Numbered from the stretch's first letter, positions 25,882-33,159 are shown. The stretch is 34,376 nucleotides of DNA from an uncultured Clostridia bacterium (GCA_947632045.1 CANRNQ010000023.1:1-34376); one strand, 5' to 3'. The notes: generated from the letters alone by a model not told the origin. Numbers and translations: made by a program.

Positions 25882-26000
25882 ATTCGCCGCACACCGGCTT
25901 ACCGCCTTGTATGTATGTTTCAAATGTGATAAAATAAATTTGAAATATACGAAAGGCGTGAAATGAATGTTAAAATTCATTTGTCCGGTGTGCGGCGAAT
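25882..26000. repeat. Perfect 16-bp inverted repeat bracketing the rlmA start
   Basis: ATTCGCCGCACACCGG (25882-25897) is the exact reverse complement of 25985-26000, which lies in rlmA codons 7-12, the first zinc-knuckle cysteines. The 87 bases between hold the candidate rlmA promoter, RBS and ATG. In a read-through transcript from the ATPase gene the arms could pair and enclose the rlmA start. Confidence 0.75.
25908..25935 (+). promoter_or_regulatory. Candidate rlmA promoter
   Basis: TTGTAT (25908-25913), 16-bp spacer, TAAAAT (25930-25935) with a TG-N extension. Transcripts from here would lack the upstream arm of the 16-bp inverted repeat. Confidence 0.45.
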
Positions 26001-26782
26001 TTTTATGCCGTGAAAACAGGGCTTATATATGCAAGAACCGCCATTCCTTTGATATTGCCAAGCAGGGCTACGTCAATCTTTTGCAGAGCAACCAATCAAA
26101 GCTAAAGCGTCACGGCGACGACAAGCTGATGATAAACTCAAGATTCGACTTTTTAAACAAGGGCTACTACGAGCCCTTGCTCGACCGCCTTTGCAAATGC
26201 TGTGAAAAATACTTGCCGGATCGCGCCGATATTATTGACGCGGGCTGCGGCGACTGCTATTACAGCTCCGGCATTTTGGAAAGATGCTCAGGCCGGCAGT
26301 TCAATATCTTTGGCGTGGATATTTCAAAGGACGCTGTAATCCGCGCCTCAAAGCGAAACGCGGAGATACGCTTAGCTATCGGCAGCGTGTTTTCCCTCCC
26401 CTTTCCAGATGGCGGCGCGGACGCGATATTAAATATCTTCTCACCGTTTGCACCCGACGAATACAGACGGATATTAAAAAGGGGCGCTTATCTTTTCAGA
26501 GTAGTGCCGCTTGAAAATCATTTATACTCTCTTAAAGAGAAAATATACGACACGCCTTACAGGAACACTGTCGCGCCCTTTGAATGTGAGGGTTTTGAGA
26601 TAGAAGAAAGCATTGAGTTAAAATACATTATGCACATACAAGGCGAGGACGACGTCGAAGCTCTTTTTAAGATGACTCCGTATTACTACAAGACCTCCAT
26701 AACGGATCAGCGAAAGCTGTCGGGTCTGCAAGAGCTTGATACCGAAGCGGAATTTTTACTTTTGGCATATAGAAGGTTGTGA
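25967..26782 (+). CDS. rlmA: 23S rRNA (guanine-N1)-methyltransferase RlmA-like
   Basis: RlmA-family enzymes methylate N1 of G745/G748 in 23S rRNA domain II. The 271-residue protein opens with the diagnostic zinc knuckle CPVCGEFL then YICKNRHSFD, giving ligands Cys6, Cys9, Cys22 and His26. AKQGYVNLL and GDDKLMINSRFDFLNKGYY, both RlmA hallmarks, follow. The SAM site is IIDAGCGDCYYSSGIL (about residue 90), and LNIFSPFAPDEYRRILK is the later family motif. ATG 25967 follows AAAGG at 10 bases; an ATG four bases earlier is out of frame. Whether it modifies G745 or G748 cannot be told from sequence alone. Confidence 0.93.
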   Translation: MLKFICPVCGEFLCRENRAYICKNRHSFDIAKQGYVNLLQSNQSKLKRHGDDKLMINSRFDFLNKGYYEPLLDRLCKCCEKYLPDRADIIDAGCGDCYYSSGILERCSGRQFNIFGVDISKDAVIRASKRNAEIRLAIGSVFSLPFPDGGADAILNIFSPFAPDEYRRILKRGAYLFRVVPLENHLYSLKEKIYDTPYRNTVAPFECEGFEIEESIELKYIMHIQGEDDVEALFKMTPYYYKTSITDQRKLSGLQELDTEAEFLLLAYRRL

Positions 26783-26786
26783 GTCT

Positions 26787-27842
26787 ATGATAGATTTTCT
26801 TGAGGGCTGCGTTTCCTCCTGGGATTACTTGAAATCGGCGCGTCTGCCAATAATTATATACGGCATGGGAAACGGCGCGGATCTGATAATAAAAAGGCTT
26901 GAGCAGGATAAGCTGACCGTCGCCGACTTTTTCGCCAGCGATGAATTTGTCAGGGGACAGAGCTTTCACGGGAAGCCCGTTAAGAGGCTCTCGCAGATAG
27001 AGAGCGAGTACGGCGATTTTATAGTGGTCGTCGCCTTCGGCAGCAGTCGGCTGAGCGTGATGGAAAACATCAAGTCGATAGCTCGCCGTCACGATGTAAT
27101 AATACCGACAGTTCCCGTATTTGGCAGCAGCATATTCGATTCGGATTTTGCACGCGAAAACGAGGGCGATATTTTGAAGACTCTCGATTTGTTTGAGGAG
27201 GAAGCCTCGCGGGAGATATACCGCGAGATTATAAAATTCGAATACACCGGCAGGCTTGAGCATCTGCTCAAGTGCGAGAGCGACAAAAGCGAGGCATACA
27301 AAAACATATTAAAGCTTTCAAACCGTGAAAGTTATCTTGATCTCGGGGCCTATCGCGGTGACACGGTAGACGAATTTCTGCGCTTTGCCGTAGGATACAG
27401 CCGCATAACCGCTTTGGAGCCGGATAAGAAAAGCTATGAAAAACTCTGTGAGCACTGCTCTTCTCTCGAAAATTTTGAGCCGATAAACGCCGCCGTATGG
27501 AGCGACGCTCGCGATATATTTTTTGATCGAAGGGGCGGGCGAATGTCGGCTGTTTCAAGCGAGGGGATAAGGCTTTGCGGGGTAAGCATAGACGGTTTAA
27601 ATTCCGGCAGGAGCTTCACATACATAAAGGCGGACGTAGAGGGCTGCGAGCGTCAGGCGCTTCTCGGCGCGCGCCGCACTCTGGCTCTTCAAAAGCCTAA
27701 GCTAAATTTTGCGCTTTATCATCGCGGCGGGGACATATTCCGTTTGCCGCTGCTGATAAAGGAGCTTCAGCCGGAGTATAAATTTTTTATCCGGCATCAT
27801 CCCTATATACCGGCTTGGGACACGAATTTATACTGCATATAA
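26787..27842 (+). CDS. FkbM-family SAM-dependent methyltransferase
   Basis: This 351-residue methyltransferase has an unknown small-molecule or glycan target. The start is ATG 26787-26789, five bases after the rlmA stop, behind AGAAGG at 10 bases; the frame runs 17 codons back into rlmA. Residues about 20-110 look like a Rossmann-type N-domain (IIIYGMGNGADLIIKRL; FIVVVAFGSSRLSVM). The FkbM domain occupies about 175-330, with YLDLGAYRGDTVDEFL (SAM motif I), ALEPDKKSYEKL and the family signature FTYIKADVEGCERQALLGA. Many gut clostridia carry such two-domain FkbM proteins in sugar-decoration contexts, but nothing adjacent identifies the substrate here. Confidence 0.88.
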   Translation: MIDFLEGCVSSWDYLKSARLPIIIYGMGNGADLIIKRLEQDKLTVADFFASDEFVRGQSFHGKPVKRLSQIESEYGDFIVVVAFGSSRLSVMENIKSIARRHDVIIPTVPVFGSSIFDSDFARENEGDILKTLDLFEEEASREIYREIIKFEYTGRLEHLLKCESDKSEAYKNILKLSNRESYLDLGAYRGDTVDEFLRFAVGYSRITALEPDKKSYEKLCEHCSSLENFEPINAAVWSDARDIFFDRRGGRMSAVSSEGIRLCGVSIDGLNSGRSFTYIKADVEGCERQALLGARRTLALQKPKLNFALYHRGGDIFRLPLLIKELQPEYKFFIRHHPYIPAWDTNLYCI

Positions 27843-27979
27843 TGCAAAGGCGCGCTATATAATTTAATGCTCAAAAGAAACCATGCAACAATATCCTGCA
27901 CATCATAGAGACTTTTTCTGTTTGACATCAATCATCATCTCATTTCTAATTTATTGTGAACTATCCCTCACTTACGTAA

Positions 27980-28175
27980 AAGCGTTGAGGTGGGGCTCTT
28001 GCTTCAATGGTCGTGCTTATATATAGGTCTTACACAGTCTCCACAAGCGTTAGGTTTAGGTGTGTCCTACCCTACCATATGCTCATTATATCCCCATATC
28101 TAAATATATTGGATTTGCGGCGCGCTTGTTGAACACCTTATACACATCCACCATCCCTCTTATTTTATTATATAC
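27980..28175 (-). pseudogene. Decayed 3' end of an IS200/IS605-type tnpB, with frameshifts and stops
   Basis: On the minus strand, short open pieces in different frames resemble the tail of TnpB. NACGDCVRP (about 28060-28030) matches the ACGDxVRP tail I recall from TnpB proteins. After a one-base shift, KQEPHLNAFT and a stop follow, and upstream lies a MVDVYKVFNKRAANP piece that could be a ruined third RuvC motif. In-frame TAG codons interrupt it. Sequence around 28000-27960 (CCCCACCTCAACGC then GTGAGG) recalls the right-end hairpin of such elements. The rest of the gap 27843-28373 shows no intact gene. Identification is tentative. Confidence 0.35.
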
Positions 28176-28290
28176 TTTTGTTCCCGGATTGTATAGATAT
28201 AAACTCAACAAAAAGGATACAGCGTTTTGGGTGTTTTACCATACCACTCACGCCCAAAACTATCAAGCATGCGCCAACTGTGATAAAATC

Positions 28291-28328
28291 AGCAAGGGAT
28301 CACCGCTGATGAGCAGTAACCCCTTGCT
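28291..28328 (-). terminator. Candidate terminator of the LPFTG pilin gene
   Basis: AGCAAGGG (28291-28298) pairs with CCCTTGCT (28321-28328), 8 bp. On the minus strand it lies 46 bp after the pilin stop and is followed by GATTTTATC; the plus side has a TTAATTATTATTT tract. The 22-base loop is large, so it may be two-sided or simply structured. Confidence 0.5.
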
Positions 28329-28373
28329 TTAATTATTATTTACTTTGCAAGTTTATTTTGCTAAAGGTGTTTT

Positions 28374-30413
28374 TTAGCTCTCTGATTCGGACTCGTTCTT
28401 CTTAGCCTTTTTGCTGAGTATAAAGAAGCACGCCGCTCCGCCGAGCATGATTACTCCTGCAATAGTAAACAGCATTGTTCCCTCTCCGCCTGTGAACGGG
28501 AGCTTCGGCTGCTTGTAGTTCTTTATCTCGATCTCATTGAGCTTGTCATATGTGCCGTCAGTAACTACAATATTTACCGGATCAATCAAAAGTTGATATT
28601 CATTATTGGTCTTAACCTCGGTCAATGTATATTGGTTTTCGCCCTCGTGAGTATATACCGATACATCGCCCTCGGTGTAATGAAGTCCCTTGATGAATAT
28701 TTCACCGTTAGAGTCTGTTACAACCTTGGAGCTGCCGCTCTCATCAGCCGTATAGTGACCTTCTGAATCCTGCTTAACCTTTATCTCCTTGCCGGTATGG
28801 TCTTTAAGGATAAACTCAACGCCCTTGAGCGGAATTTCTTCGTTATCGCCGTCAACCTTTTTAATGCTCAATCCGCCCGTGCGAACCTTTGGAATATTGG
28901 TTTCTCTATCGTCGCTGATACCATAAGAGTTTTCAAAATGAAGCACAGCTTGGTTGTCGATATACTCATCTACAACAGCCGTAGAGTTAATCTGTGTATC
29001 AAAGTCAAAAGAAAATACCTTTTCCTTATACGGGAATGCGCCGAGCTTCTTTCTGCCGGACTCTGTAACGTCAACAGTCAAAGTTCTTGAAGCTTCCTCG
29101 TAAGAAATCGTATAATCCGTATTCTTAGTAAGACCAAGTCCTTCGTCTACTCTTACACTGTCGTCTGTAAGTACAAAATCAAGTCTTGTGTCTATAACGT
29201 CGGTGAGTGTGTACTTCTTATATGTTTCAAGATCCGCAGGAATATCAGCAGTTACCTTCCAAGTAACATCTTCAAGGTCGATGGACCAAGTACCGCCGTC
29301 ACCCTCTGTCCATGTGCCGTCTCTCTTCTGAACCTCTTTCTTTGGCTCAGGAAGTCTTGAGTTATCATTGGAAAGCTCAACGGTCAACTTGTTTTTATTT
29401 CCGGTTATTGTTGCAAAGTCGTCGCCGCCGGTGGTAACTACATCTACATTATTACCTTTTACAACGCTGAATTTTCTCGGAGTGACGTCCATTGCGAGAT
29501 CTTCCGTATCATCAACAATGCGTCCGGCTTTTGTTTCTACGAACTGATAATTTCCTACCGGAAGTCCGTCTACTGCGATTTTTCCGCTTTTCTGTGCAAT
29601 AGTAGTGGTGACATATCTCTTACCCTGACGTGCTGTTTCTGTAAGCGTGATAGGAGTATAGCCGTTTGCAAGCTTTATGTTTTCCGCAATTACAACCTCG
29701 CTATCGGACGTTAACTCAACGAGTTTAAATTCCGGCTGCTGCTCAAGATCATCTTCGTTATATGCTGCGGTGTTGATAGTCTTAGTTAAAACAGCGCCGC
29801 CGAGTGTTACAAGGTTTTTGGGATATACGTCAATTACGGTCTGCCACATTGTTCCCTGCTTATCATTGTCGTTCTGTACTGTCATAGGAAGATAAACAAG
29901 GAAATCAGCAGCGTTCGTTGTAACCGCGTCAGGTGTAGGAGTTACTTCTTCAACAAGGTATAGACCGAAATCAGCCTTATTAATAGTAATAGAGGCAAGT
30001 CCGTCCTGATCTGTCGGAGGCAATGCCTTTCCCTGAACATTATGTGCATGAACATATTCCCAAGCGTGAGTTATCTTTTCTTCATTTGTTGTTCCATCAA
30101 CGGTGGTGTTGATGTCGCCAACCTTATACATTTTGAAGTTAGCGTCTTTCAGTCCCTTAAAATCTGCCGGACGGTCTGCTGATGTACCGGTAAGTCCATC
30201 GGTGTTTCCAATATGGCCCTCGCTGTCATCCTCCGCCGTCTGTTCGTCAACCTCGCCCTTATGAACATTGAATGTCACAGAGCTTATGCTGTCATAGTCG
30301 GCAGTTGTCGCCGCCGAACCCGTAATCATTCCTACCGTAAACATTGAAAGCACCATCATTATTGATAATACCATCGCCGAAAGTCTCTTTGCGTTTCTTC
30401 TTACTTTTGTCAT
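28374..30413 (-). CDS. SpaH/EbpB-family LPFTG-anchored major pilin
   Basis: This 679-residue pilus backbone subunit is polymerised by a class C sortase and anchored to peptidoglycan. AAGGAGGT lies 8 bases before the ATG. A signal peptide (about 1-34, ending GSAAT) precedes the mature protein. The pilin motif TVIDVYPKN puts the cross-linking Lys at about 199. D2-type (KTINTAAYNEDDLEQQPEFKL from about 216) and D3/SpaA-type domains (SIKKVDGDNEEIPLKGVEFIL) carry the Lys and Glu of isopeptide bonds; YTLTEVKT is the E-box. The sorting signal LPFTG is at about 638-642, followed by a membrane helix and a charged tail. No sortase or minor pilin is next to it; the other pilin locus at the left edge is 27 kb away. 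Confidence 0.95.
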   Translation of the reverse strand: MTKVRRNAKRLSAMVLSIMMVLSMFTVGMITGSAATTADYDSISSVTFNVHKGEVDEQTAEDDSEGHIGNTDGLTGTSADRPADFKGLKDANFKMYKVGDINTTVDGTTNEEKITHAWEYVHAHNVQGKALPPTDQDGLASITINKADFGLYLVEEVTPTPDAVTTNAADFLVYLPMTVQNDNDKQGTMWQTVIDVYPKNLVTLGGAVLTKTINTAAYNEDDLEQQPEFKLVELTSDSEVVIAENIKLANGYTPITLTETARQGKRYVTTTIAQKSGKIAVDGLPVGNYQFVETKAGRIVDDTEDLAMDVTPRKFSVVKGNNVDVVTTGGDDFATITGNKNKLTVELSNDNSRLPEPKKEVQKRDGTWTEGDGGTWSIDLEDVTWKVTADIPADLETYKKYTLTDVIDTRLDFVLTDDSVRVDEGLGLTKNTDYTISYEEASRTLTVDVTESGRKKLGAFPYKEKVFSFDFDTQINSTAVVDEYIDNQAVLHFENSYGISDDRETNIPKVRTGGLSIKKVDGDNEEIPLKGVEFILKDHTGKEIKVKQDSEGHYTADESGSSKVVTDSNGEIFIKGLHYTEGDVSVYTHEGENQYTLTEVKTNNEYQLLIDPVNIVVTDGTYDKLNEIEIKNYKQPKLPFTGGEGTMLFTIAGVIMLGGAACFFILSKKAKKNESESES

Positions 30414-30563
30414 TTGTCATGACCTCCTTAAATATTGTTATTAATTATTTTTTGTGTTCCTCTAATTCGAGTCCAACCTTTCTCAAACAGATTTACAGGG
30501 CTGAACACATACCCCTTTTTGTAATATTTCTCCGACTTGTTATTGGTAACAAATCCTTAAATT

Positions 30564-30584
30564 CTTGCTTTATGATAAAGCAAG
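30564..30584. repeat. 9-bp hairpin CTTGCTTTA-TGA-TAAAGCAAG
   Basis: A perfect 9-bp inverted repeat with a 3-base loop has no T-run on either side, so it is more likely an RNA structure or protein-binding site than a terminator. It lies about 150 bp upstream of the pilin start. Confidence 0.6.
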
Positions 30585-30614
30585 CGACCCCCGTGTATTA
30601 CCACGGTTGCATGT

Positions 30615-30649
30615 ATATAAAAACGGCAAGACTCGAAAGCCTTGCCGTT
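30615..30649 (-). terminator. Minus-strand terminator-like hairpin with UUCG loop
   Basis: Minus-strand RNA pairs AACGGCAAGGCU with AGUCUUGCCGUU, 12 bp including one G-U wobble, around a UUCG tetraloop. UUUUUAUAU follows. On the plus strand the wobble becomes an A-C mismatch, so the fold is minus-specific. Confidence 0.75.
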
Positions 30650-30752
30650 GAATTGGTAAATTATAACAAGTTTATTTGCGGCGCGGCGACTCCCCGGCAA
30701 CCGCCGAAGAGCCGCACACCAACAAACAAAAAGTATATGAAAGAAACTTGTA

Positions 30753-30792
30753 CGCAAAAGAAAAGAGCAGAAGTTTAATTCACCTCTGCTCT
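30753..30792 (-). terminator. Minus-strand terminator-like hairpin
   Basis: Minus-strand RNA pairs AGAGCAGAGGU with ACUUCUGCUCU, 11 bp with one G-U wobble and a 7-base loop, followed by UUUCUUUU. The wobble would be a mismatch in a plus-strand transcript. Confidence 0.75.
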
Positions 30793-30884
30793 CGTTTTCA
30801 AAATTTCTCGGTCTCGGCGTTGCTCCCTACGCGGAGTTGTCTACTGCCAAGAAATTACTTTTACTATATTTATTTTTTTGCAAA

Positions 30885-30914
30885 CAAAAAAGCCGACTTA
30901 TTTTCAAGCCGACT
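30885..30914 (-). terminator. Minus-strand terminator of a candidate small RNA
   Basis: Minus-strand RNA pairs AGUCGGCUU with AAGUCGGCU, 9 bp that use two G-U wobbles, with a 6-base loop and then a U-run. In DNA or plus-strand RNA the two arms look like a direct repeat (AAGCCGACT twice), not an inverted one. Confidence 0.7.
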
Positions 30915-30966
30915 CTTGTGCGTCATTTTTTTAGGAGCGAAAAAGTGTCTTCGCACACCTTTCACT
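30886..30966 (-). ncRNA. Candidate ~80-nt small RNA
   Basis: The stretch runs from just downstream of a minus-strand TATAAT (30978-30973) to the terminator at 30914-30885. It contains a 5' GCGAA/TTCGC hairpin. An 18-codon ORF (ATG at 30926) overlaps the terminator and lacks an RBS, so it is probably not translated. No family was recognised. Confidence 0.35.
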
Positions 30967-30972
30967 ATGAAT

Positions 30973-31000
30973 ATTATAACACGTTATTTTGGAAGTGCAA
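30973..31000 (-). promoter_or_regulatory. Candidate promoter of the small RNA
   Basis: The minus strand reads TTGCAC (31000-30995), 16-bp spacer, perfect TATAAT (30978-30973). The -35 is poor. Confidence 0.4.
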
Positions 31001-31073
31001 TTACAAATTTGTTAGTCTTACCGTAAATATTCTGTGAACAAGTGGGTGTTTGGACACAAGATATTTACAAATA

Positions 31074-31112
31074 GAATAAAAAAATGCCTCTCACGCACAA
31101 GGCGCAAGAGGC
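31074..31112 (-). terminator. Intrinsic terminator of the XRE-nucleotidyltransferase operon
   Basis: Minus-strand RNA pairs UGCCUCUUGCGC with GCGUGAGAGGCA (12 bp, two wobbles, 5-base loop), followed by a U-run. It lies 98 bp after the annotated nucleotidyltransferase stop, but only a few bases after the stop of the -1 frame extension. Confidence 0.82.
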
Positions 31113-31209
31113 AAACATTATTACGATAGAGTTTTTTTCGGCAGGAACGGTGTGAAATTAGCGGTTTCCAAATAATAATCCTTATTTGCCATAACCTTGT
31201 TATATTCAT

Positions 31210-31929
31210 TTAACGATTTTTCTCTTTTCGATTTTGCAGATCTCGGATAATATCGTTCACATTATCCGTATTGGCGACGCCCGGATATTGCTTTTCAAAA
31301 TCAATCAAAGACTCTTTCACCATTGTTTCATTAAATCGGTACTGTTCATACAATGCCTCATACTGTTCGTCACGCATAACCTCTGTAATCAATTCTTTGG
31401 AATTCTGCGGAAGATTATCCCAACTGCCATAAAGATTGCATACCGCAGTCTTTATCATTTCAAGCGTTAGAGGCTTCCCGCGTTCCTTTTGTTCCCAAAG
31501 AATGCCAATCACATCAGATATATCGTTTTTATATTGACGACCGGACATCAGCTTCATCGCTACAAGATATTCTCTTGAAATCGTGCGGACTTCCAAAACA
31601 TATCCAAAGCGCTTATAATATTCCGAATATTGCAACAGCTTAGGAGAGTAAGACTTTGTTCTTGTAAAATCCGAATTGAGCCATCCATTCGGGAGTCCCA
31701 TTTCGTCACCAACTCGATTAATGGCATCCTTCATAGCAGAAGACGCACAAATCACCGCATCAATATCATAAGTCATATCCCGAAACCCATAATTTGCAAG
31801 AACGGCAGCTCCGCCAGTCAGAACAATCTCGGCAGAAACTTTTTTACCGTTCAATTTTCGAAATTCCTTTGCAAGTTTGCTCAAACAGGCATCTAAATTT
31901 TCCCTTGTAAACACAAGTTCAGTAGACAT
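31210..31929 (-). CDS. DUF6036-like nucleotidyltransferase (AbiEii/MenT-type fold), possible toxin
   Basis: This 239-residue protein has a minimal nucleotidyltransferase signature: LTGGAAVLANYG (GG at 39-40), then TYDIDAVI (Asp55, Asp57) for metal binding. Such proteins, paired with small regulators, form AbiE-like toxin-antitoxin or anti-phage systems, so a toxin that modifies tRNA or protein is plausible but unproven. The ATG overlaps the XRE gene by 11 bases with GAGGT upstream. The stop at 31210 is followed, in the -1 frame, by about 31 open codons (SLNEYNKVMANKDYYLETAN, then FTPFLPKKTLS and stop) that look like a natural C-terminus. The junction is an AAAAA run, so a frameshift (mutation, assembly error or programmed slippage) is possible. 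Confidence 0.75.
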   Translation of the reverse strand: MSTELVFTRENLDACLSKLAKEFRKLNGKKVSAEIVLTGGAAVLANYGFRDMTYDIDAVICASSAMKDAINRVGDEMGLPNGWLNSDFTRTKSYSPKLLQYSEYYKRFGYVLEVRTISREYLVAMKLMSGRQYKNDISDVIGILWEQKERGKPLTLEMIKTAVCNLYGSWDNLPQNSKELITEVMRDEQYEALYEQYRFNETMVKESLIDFEKQYPGVANTDNVNDIIRDLQNRKEKNR

Positions 31930-32506
31930 TTCTTACCTCGCTTTCTACGATATTAAAGTGTAAGAATTCGGGTATAGCGCTTTTCATACATTCCCTGCAG
32001 TGCTTATTGGTCTTTGCAGCCATGTCTAAAAGCACAACTCCTGCGGGATAGATGATTTTCTGTAGCTTTTGAGTGCGAATATCGTCGTACTTCGTACAAA
32101 GCGACACATGGTTTTCTCTCGATAGGTAATCCACCATAGCAAGAAGATAAAAGGCTTCCGCATACCATTTGCGGTCATACAAGGCTCTGACCTCATCTGT
32201 TGTAAGCGTATCAATCATGAAATCAATATCACCTTTTTCTTTCACAAGGTGGCACACATTGCTCTTGAACACTTCGAAGGATGGTCTTTTCCGCTGCGGT
32301 GCATCGCTCTCTATTTCCTGTTCAATCAGGCTTTCCATTGAAACGCCAAGCGCCTTTGAAATCTTATATATTGTGTCGGCGGAGCATTTCTCGATACGTG
32401 CCTTGCGGCTGCATATATCGGCAATGGTAGTTTGAGGAATACCGCTTTCTTTTGCAAGACGGTATTTGGATATCTTCTTTTCAGTCAGTAGATCGTTGAG
32501 ATACAC
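31919..32506 (-). CDS. XRE-family HTH regulator, putative antitoxin/autorepressor
   Basis: This 195-residue protein probably represses its own operon and neutralises or regulates the downstream nucleotidyltransferase. Residues about 2-60 are a Cro/C1-type HTH (YLNDLLTEKKISKYRLAKES, IPQTTIADICSRKARIEKCS). The C-terminal 110 residues are helical and unassigned. I chose GTG 32504-32506 because CGGAGGTGAG is 8 bases upstream and a TTGACA-17-TATACT promoter lies just before it. The frame is open to an ATG at 32632, which has no well-spaced RBS and would place the promoter inside the gene. The stop lies 11 bases inside the nucleotidyltransferase gene. Confidence 0.8.
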   Translation of the reverse strand: MYLNDLLTEKKISKYRLAKESGIPQTTIADICSRKARIEKCSADTIYKISKALGVSMESLIEQEIESDAPQRKRPSFEVFKSNVCHLVKEKGDIDFMIDTLTTDEVRALYDRKWYAEAFYLLAMVDYLSRENHVSLCTKYDDIRTQKLQKIIYPAGVVLLDMAAKTNKHCRECMKSAIPEFLHFNIVESEVRNVY

Positions 32507-32530
32507 GCTTCTCACCTCCGTACTATTATT

Positions 32531-32559
32531 AGTATATCGGTCAACCGAACTATTGTCAA
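32531..32559 (-). promoter_or_regulatory. Promoter with palindromic operator for the XRE operon
   Basis: The minus strand reads TTGACA (32559-32554), 17-bp spacer, TATACT (32536-32531). Inside the spacer TCGGT-CA-ACCGA (32537-32548) is a perfect 5-2-5 palindrome abutting the -10, a classic position for autorepression by the XRE protein. Confidence 0.7.
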
Positions 32560-32668
32560 TAACATATTCGAAAATACTTTTTAATATTCCTGCGTTTACG
32601 GCAATTTTTTCGTTTCGGTTCACCTTGTCCATTTTGCTATTCTTGTCTCTCCTTAAAAAATCAAATAA

Positions 32669-33136
32669 TCAATTTATCGCTTTCAAGTTATCGGTATATA
32701 ATCCTAAAGAATCATTCGCTTTGAAATAATTATATATTTTGTTTTTGCTAATTATCTCTCCGTTTTTTGTTGTTTCCCACGGTTCTTCTTCGCGTGTCAT
32801 TTTTACAAGCTCGAAAGACTCAAGCGGAAATGTCCTTTTTATTATATTGTCGATTAAGCGTTTGCTTTTTTTACTTAAATCTCTTAAATAACAGGACGAC
32901 GGATTTTTATCCGCACTTATGGGAGTCACTCCAAAGCTCTTATACCCGTAGTATGTTTCTTGAATAACCGGTCCATATGGCCAATTATATATTTCTTCAT
33001 CGAAAGCAAGAGCATTTTTTCTTAAAAAATACCCTTGAACATAATACAAAATTTTCTGAAGCTTTAAATTGGAAATTTCACAATTATTTTCCGAATATGA
33101 AGCAATAACATATTTTGATAATTCTAATACATTCAT
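32669..33136 (-). CDS. SocA/Panacea-domain (DUF4065) protein, putative antitoxin
   Basis: This 155-residue single-domain protein belongs to the SocA/Panacea family, whose members act as antitoxins or proteolytic adaptors. Diagnostic stretches are ISNLKLQKILYYVQGYFL (residues about 21-38) and IYNWPYGPVIQETYYGYK (about 49-66). The rest (SKKSKRLIDNII, REEEPWETT) fits the family C-terminal half. AAGGAG lies 8 bases before the ATG. It sits 68 bp after the DnaN-like gene on the same strand, across a modest terminator-like hairpin, and 163 bp before the XRE gene. No small gene that looks like a SocB toxin was found next to it; the partner could be the clamp-like protein, the nucleotidyltransferase, or something outside the window. 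Confidence 0.82.
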   Translation of the reverse strand: MNVLELSKYVIASYSENNCEISNLKLQKILYYVQGYFLRKNALAFDEEIYNWPYGPVIQETYYGYKSFGVTPISADKNPSSCYLRDLSKKSKRLIDNIIKRTFPLESFELVKMTREEEPWETTKNGEIISKNKIYNYFKANDSLGLYTDNLKAIN

Positions 33137-33159
33137 GGTTACAACTCCTTTTTAATAAA

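Larger units (their letters stand above)
30414..31209. other. Gene-free 0.8-kb region with serial hairpins
   Basis: No convincing gene was found between the pilin and the nucleotidyltransferase. The region contains a GC-rich block (30676-30716) in AT-rich surroundings and at least five hairpins, listed separately. Four of them read as terminators on the minus strand only. Near 30537-30552 a TTGTTA-TTGG-TAACAA hairpin adds another inverted repeat. The pilin leader (30414-30480) has no clear consensus promoter. Confidence 0.6.

Noticed and set aside
26667-27263. 198-codon minus-strand ORF opposite rlmA and the FkbM gene.
   Set aside because: It is antisense to two genes with clear family motifs and has no RBS or domain of its own.
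28279-28289. The 11-mer TGTGATAAAAT also occurs at the -10 regions of the giant gene and rlmA, which suggested a shared regulatory element.
   Set aside because: It is AT-rich and short, has no consistent position relative to genes (this copy is not upstream of one), and is explained by extended -10 consensus bias.
28060-28332. 90-codon plus-strand ORF between the FkbM and pilin genes.
   Set aside because: It has no RBS, odd composition and runs through inverted repeats; it is better explained as the antisense of decayed transposase DNA.
30591-30606. CCGTG-TATTAC-CACGG hairpin, considered as part of a c-di-GMP riboswitch.
   Set aside because: Conserved GEMM-I and GEMM-II core sequences are missing, and the flanking helices do not pair in the required order.
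30557-30757. 66-codon minus-strand ORF in the gene-free region.
   Set aside because: It spans the UUCG hairpin terminator, has no RBS, and its composition looks non-coding.
30870-30926. 18-codon ORF on the minus strand within the candidate small RNA (MTHKSRLENKS...).
   Set aside because: It has no ribosome binding site and its middle coincides with a strong terminator hairpin, so translation is unlikely.
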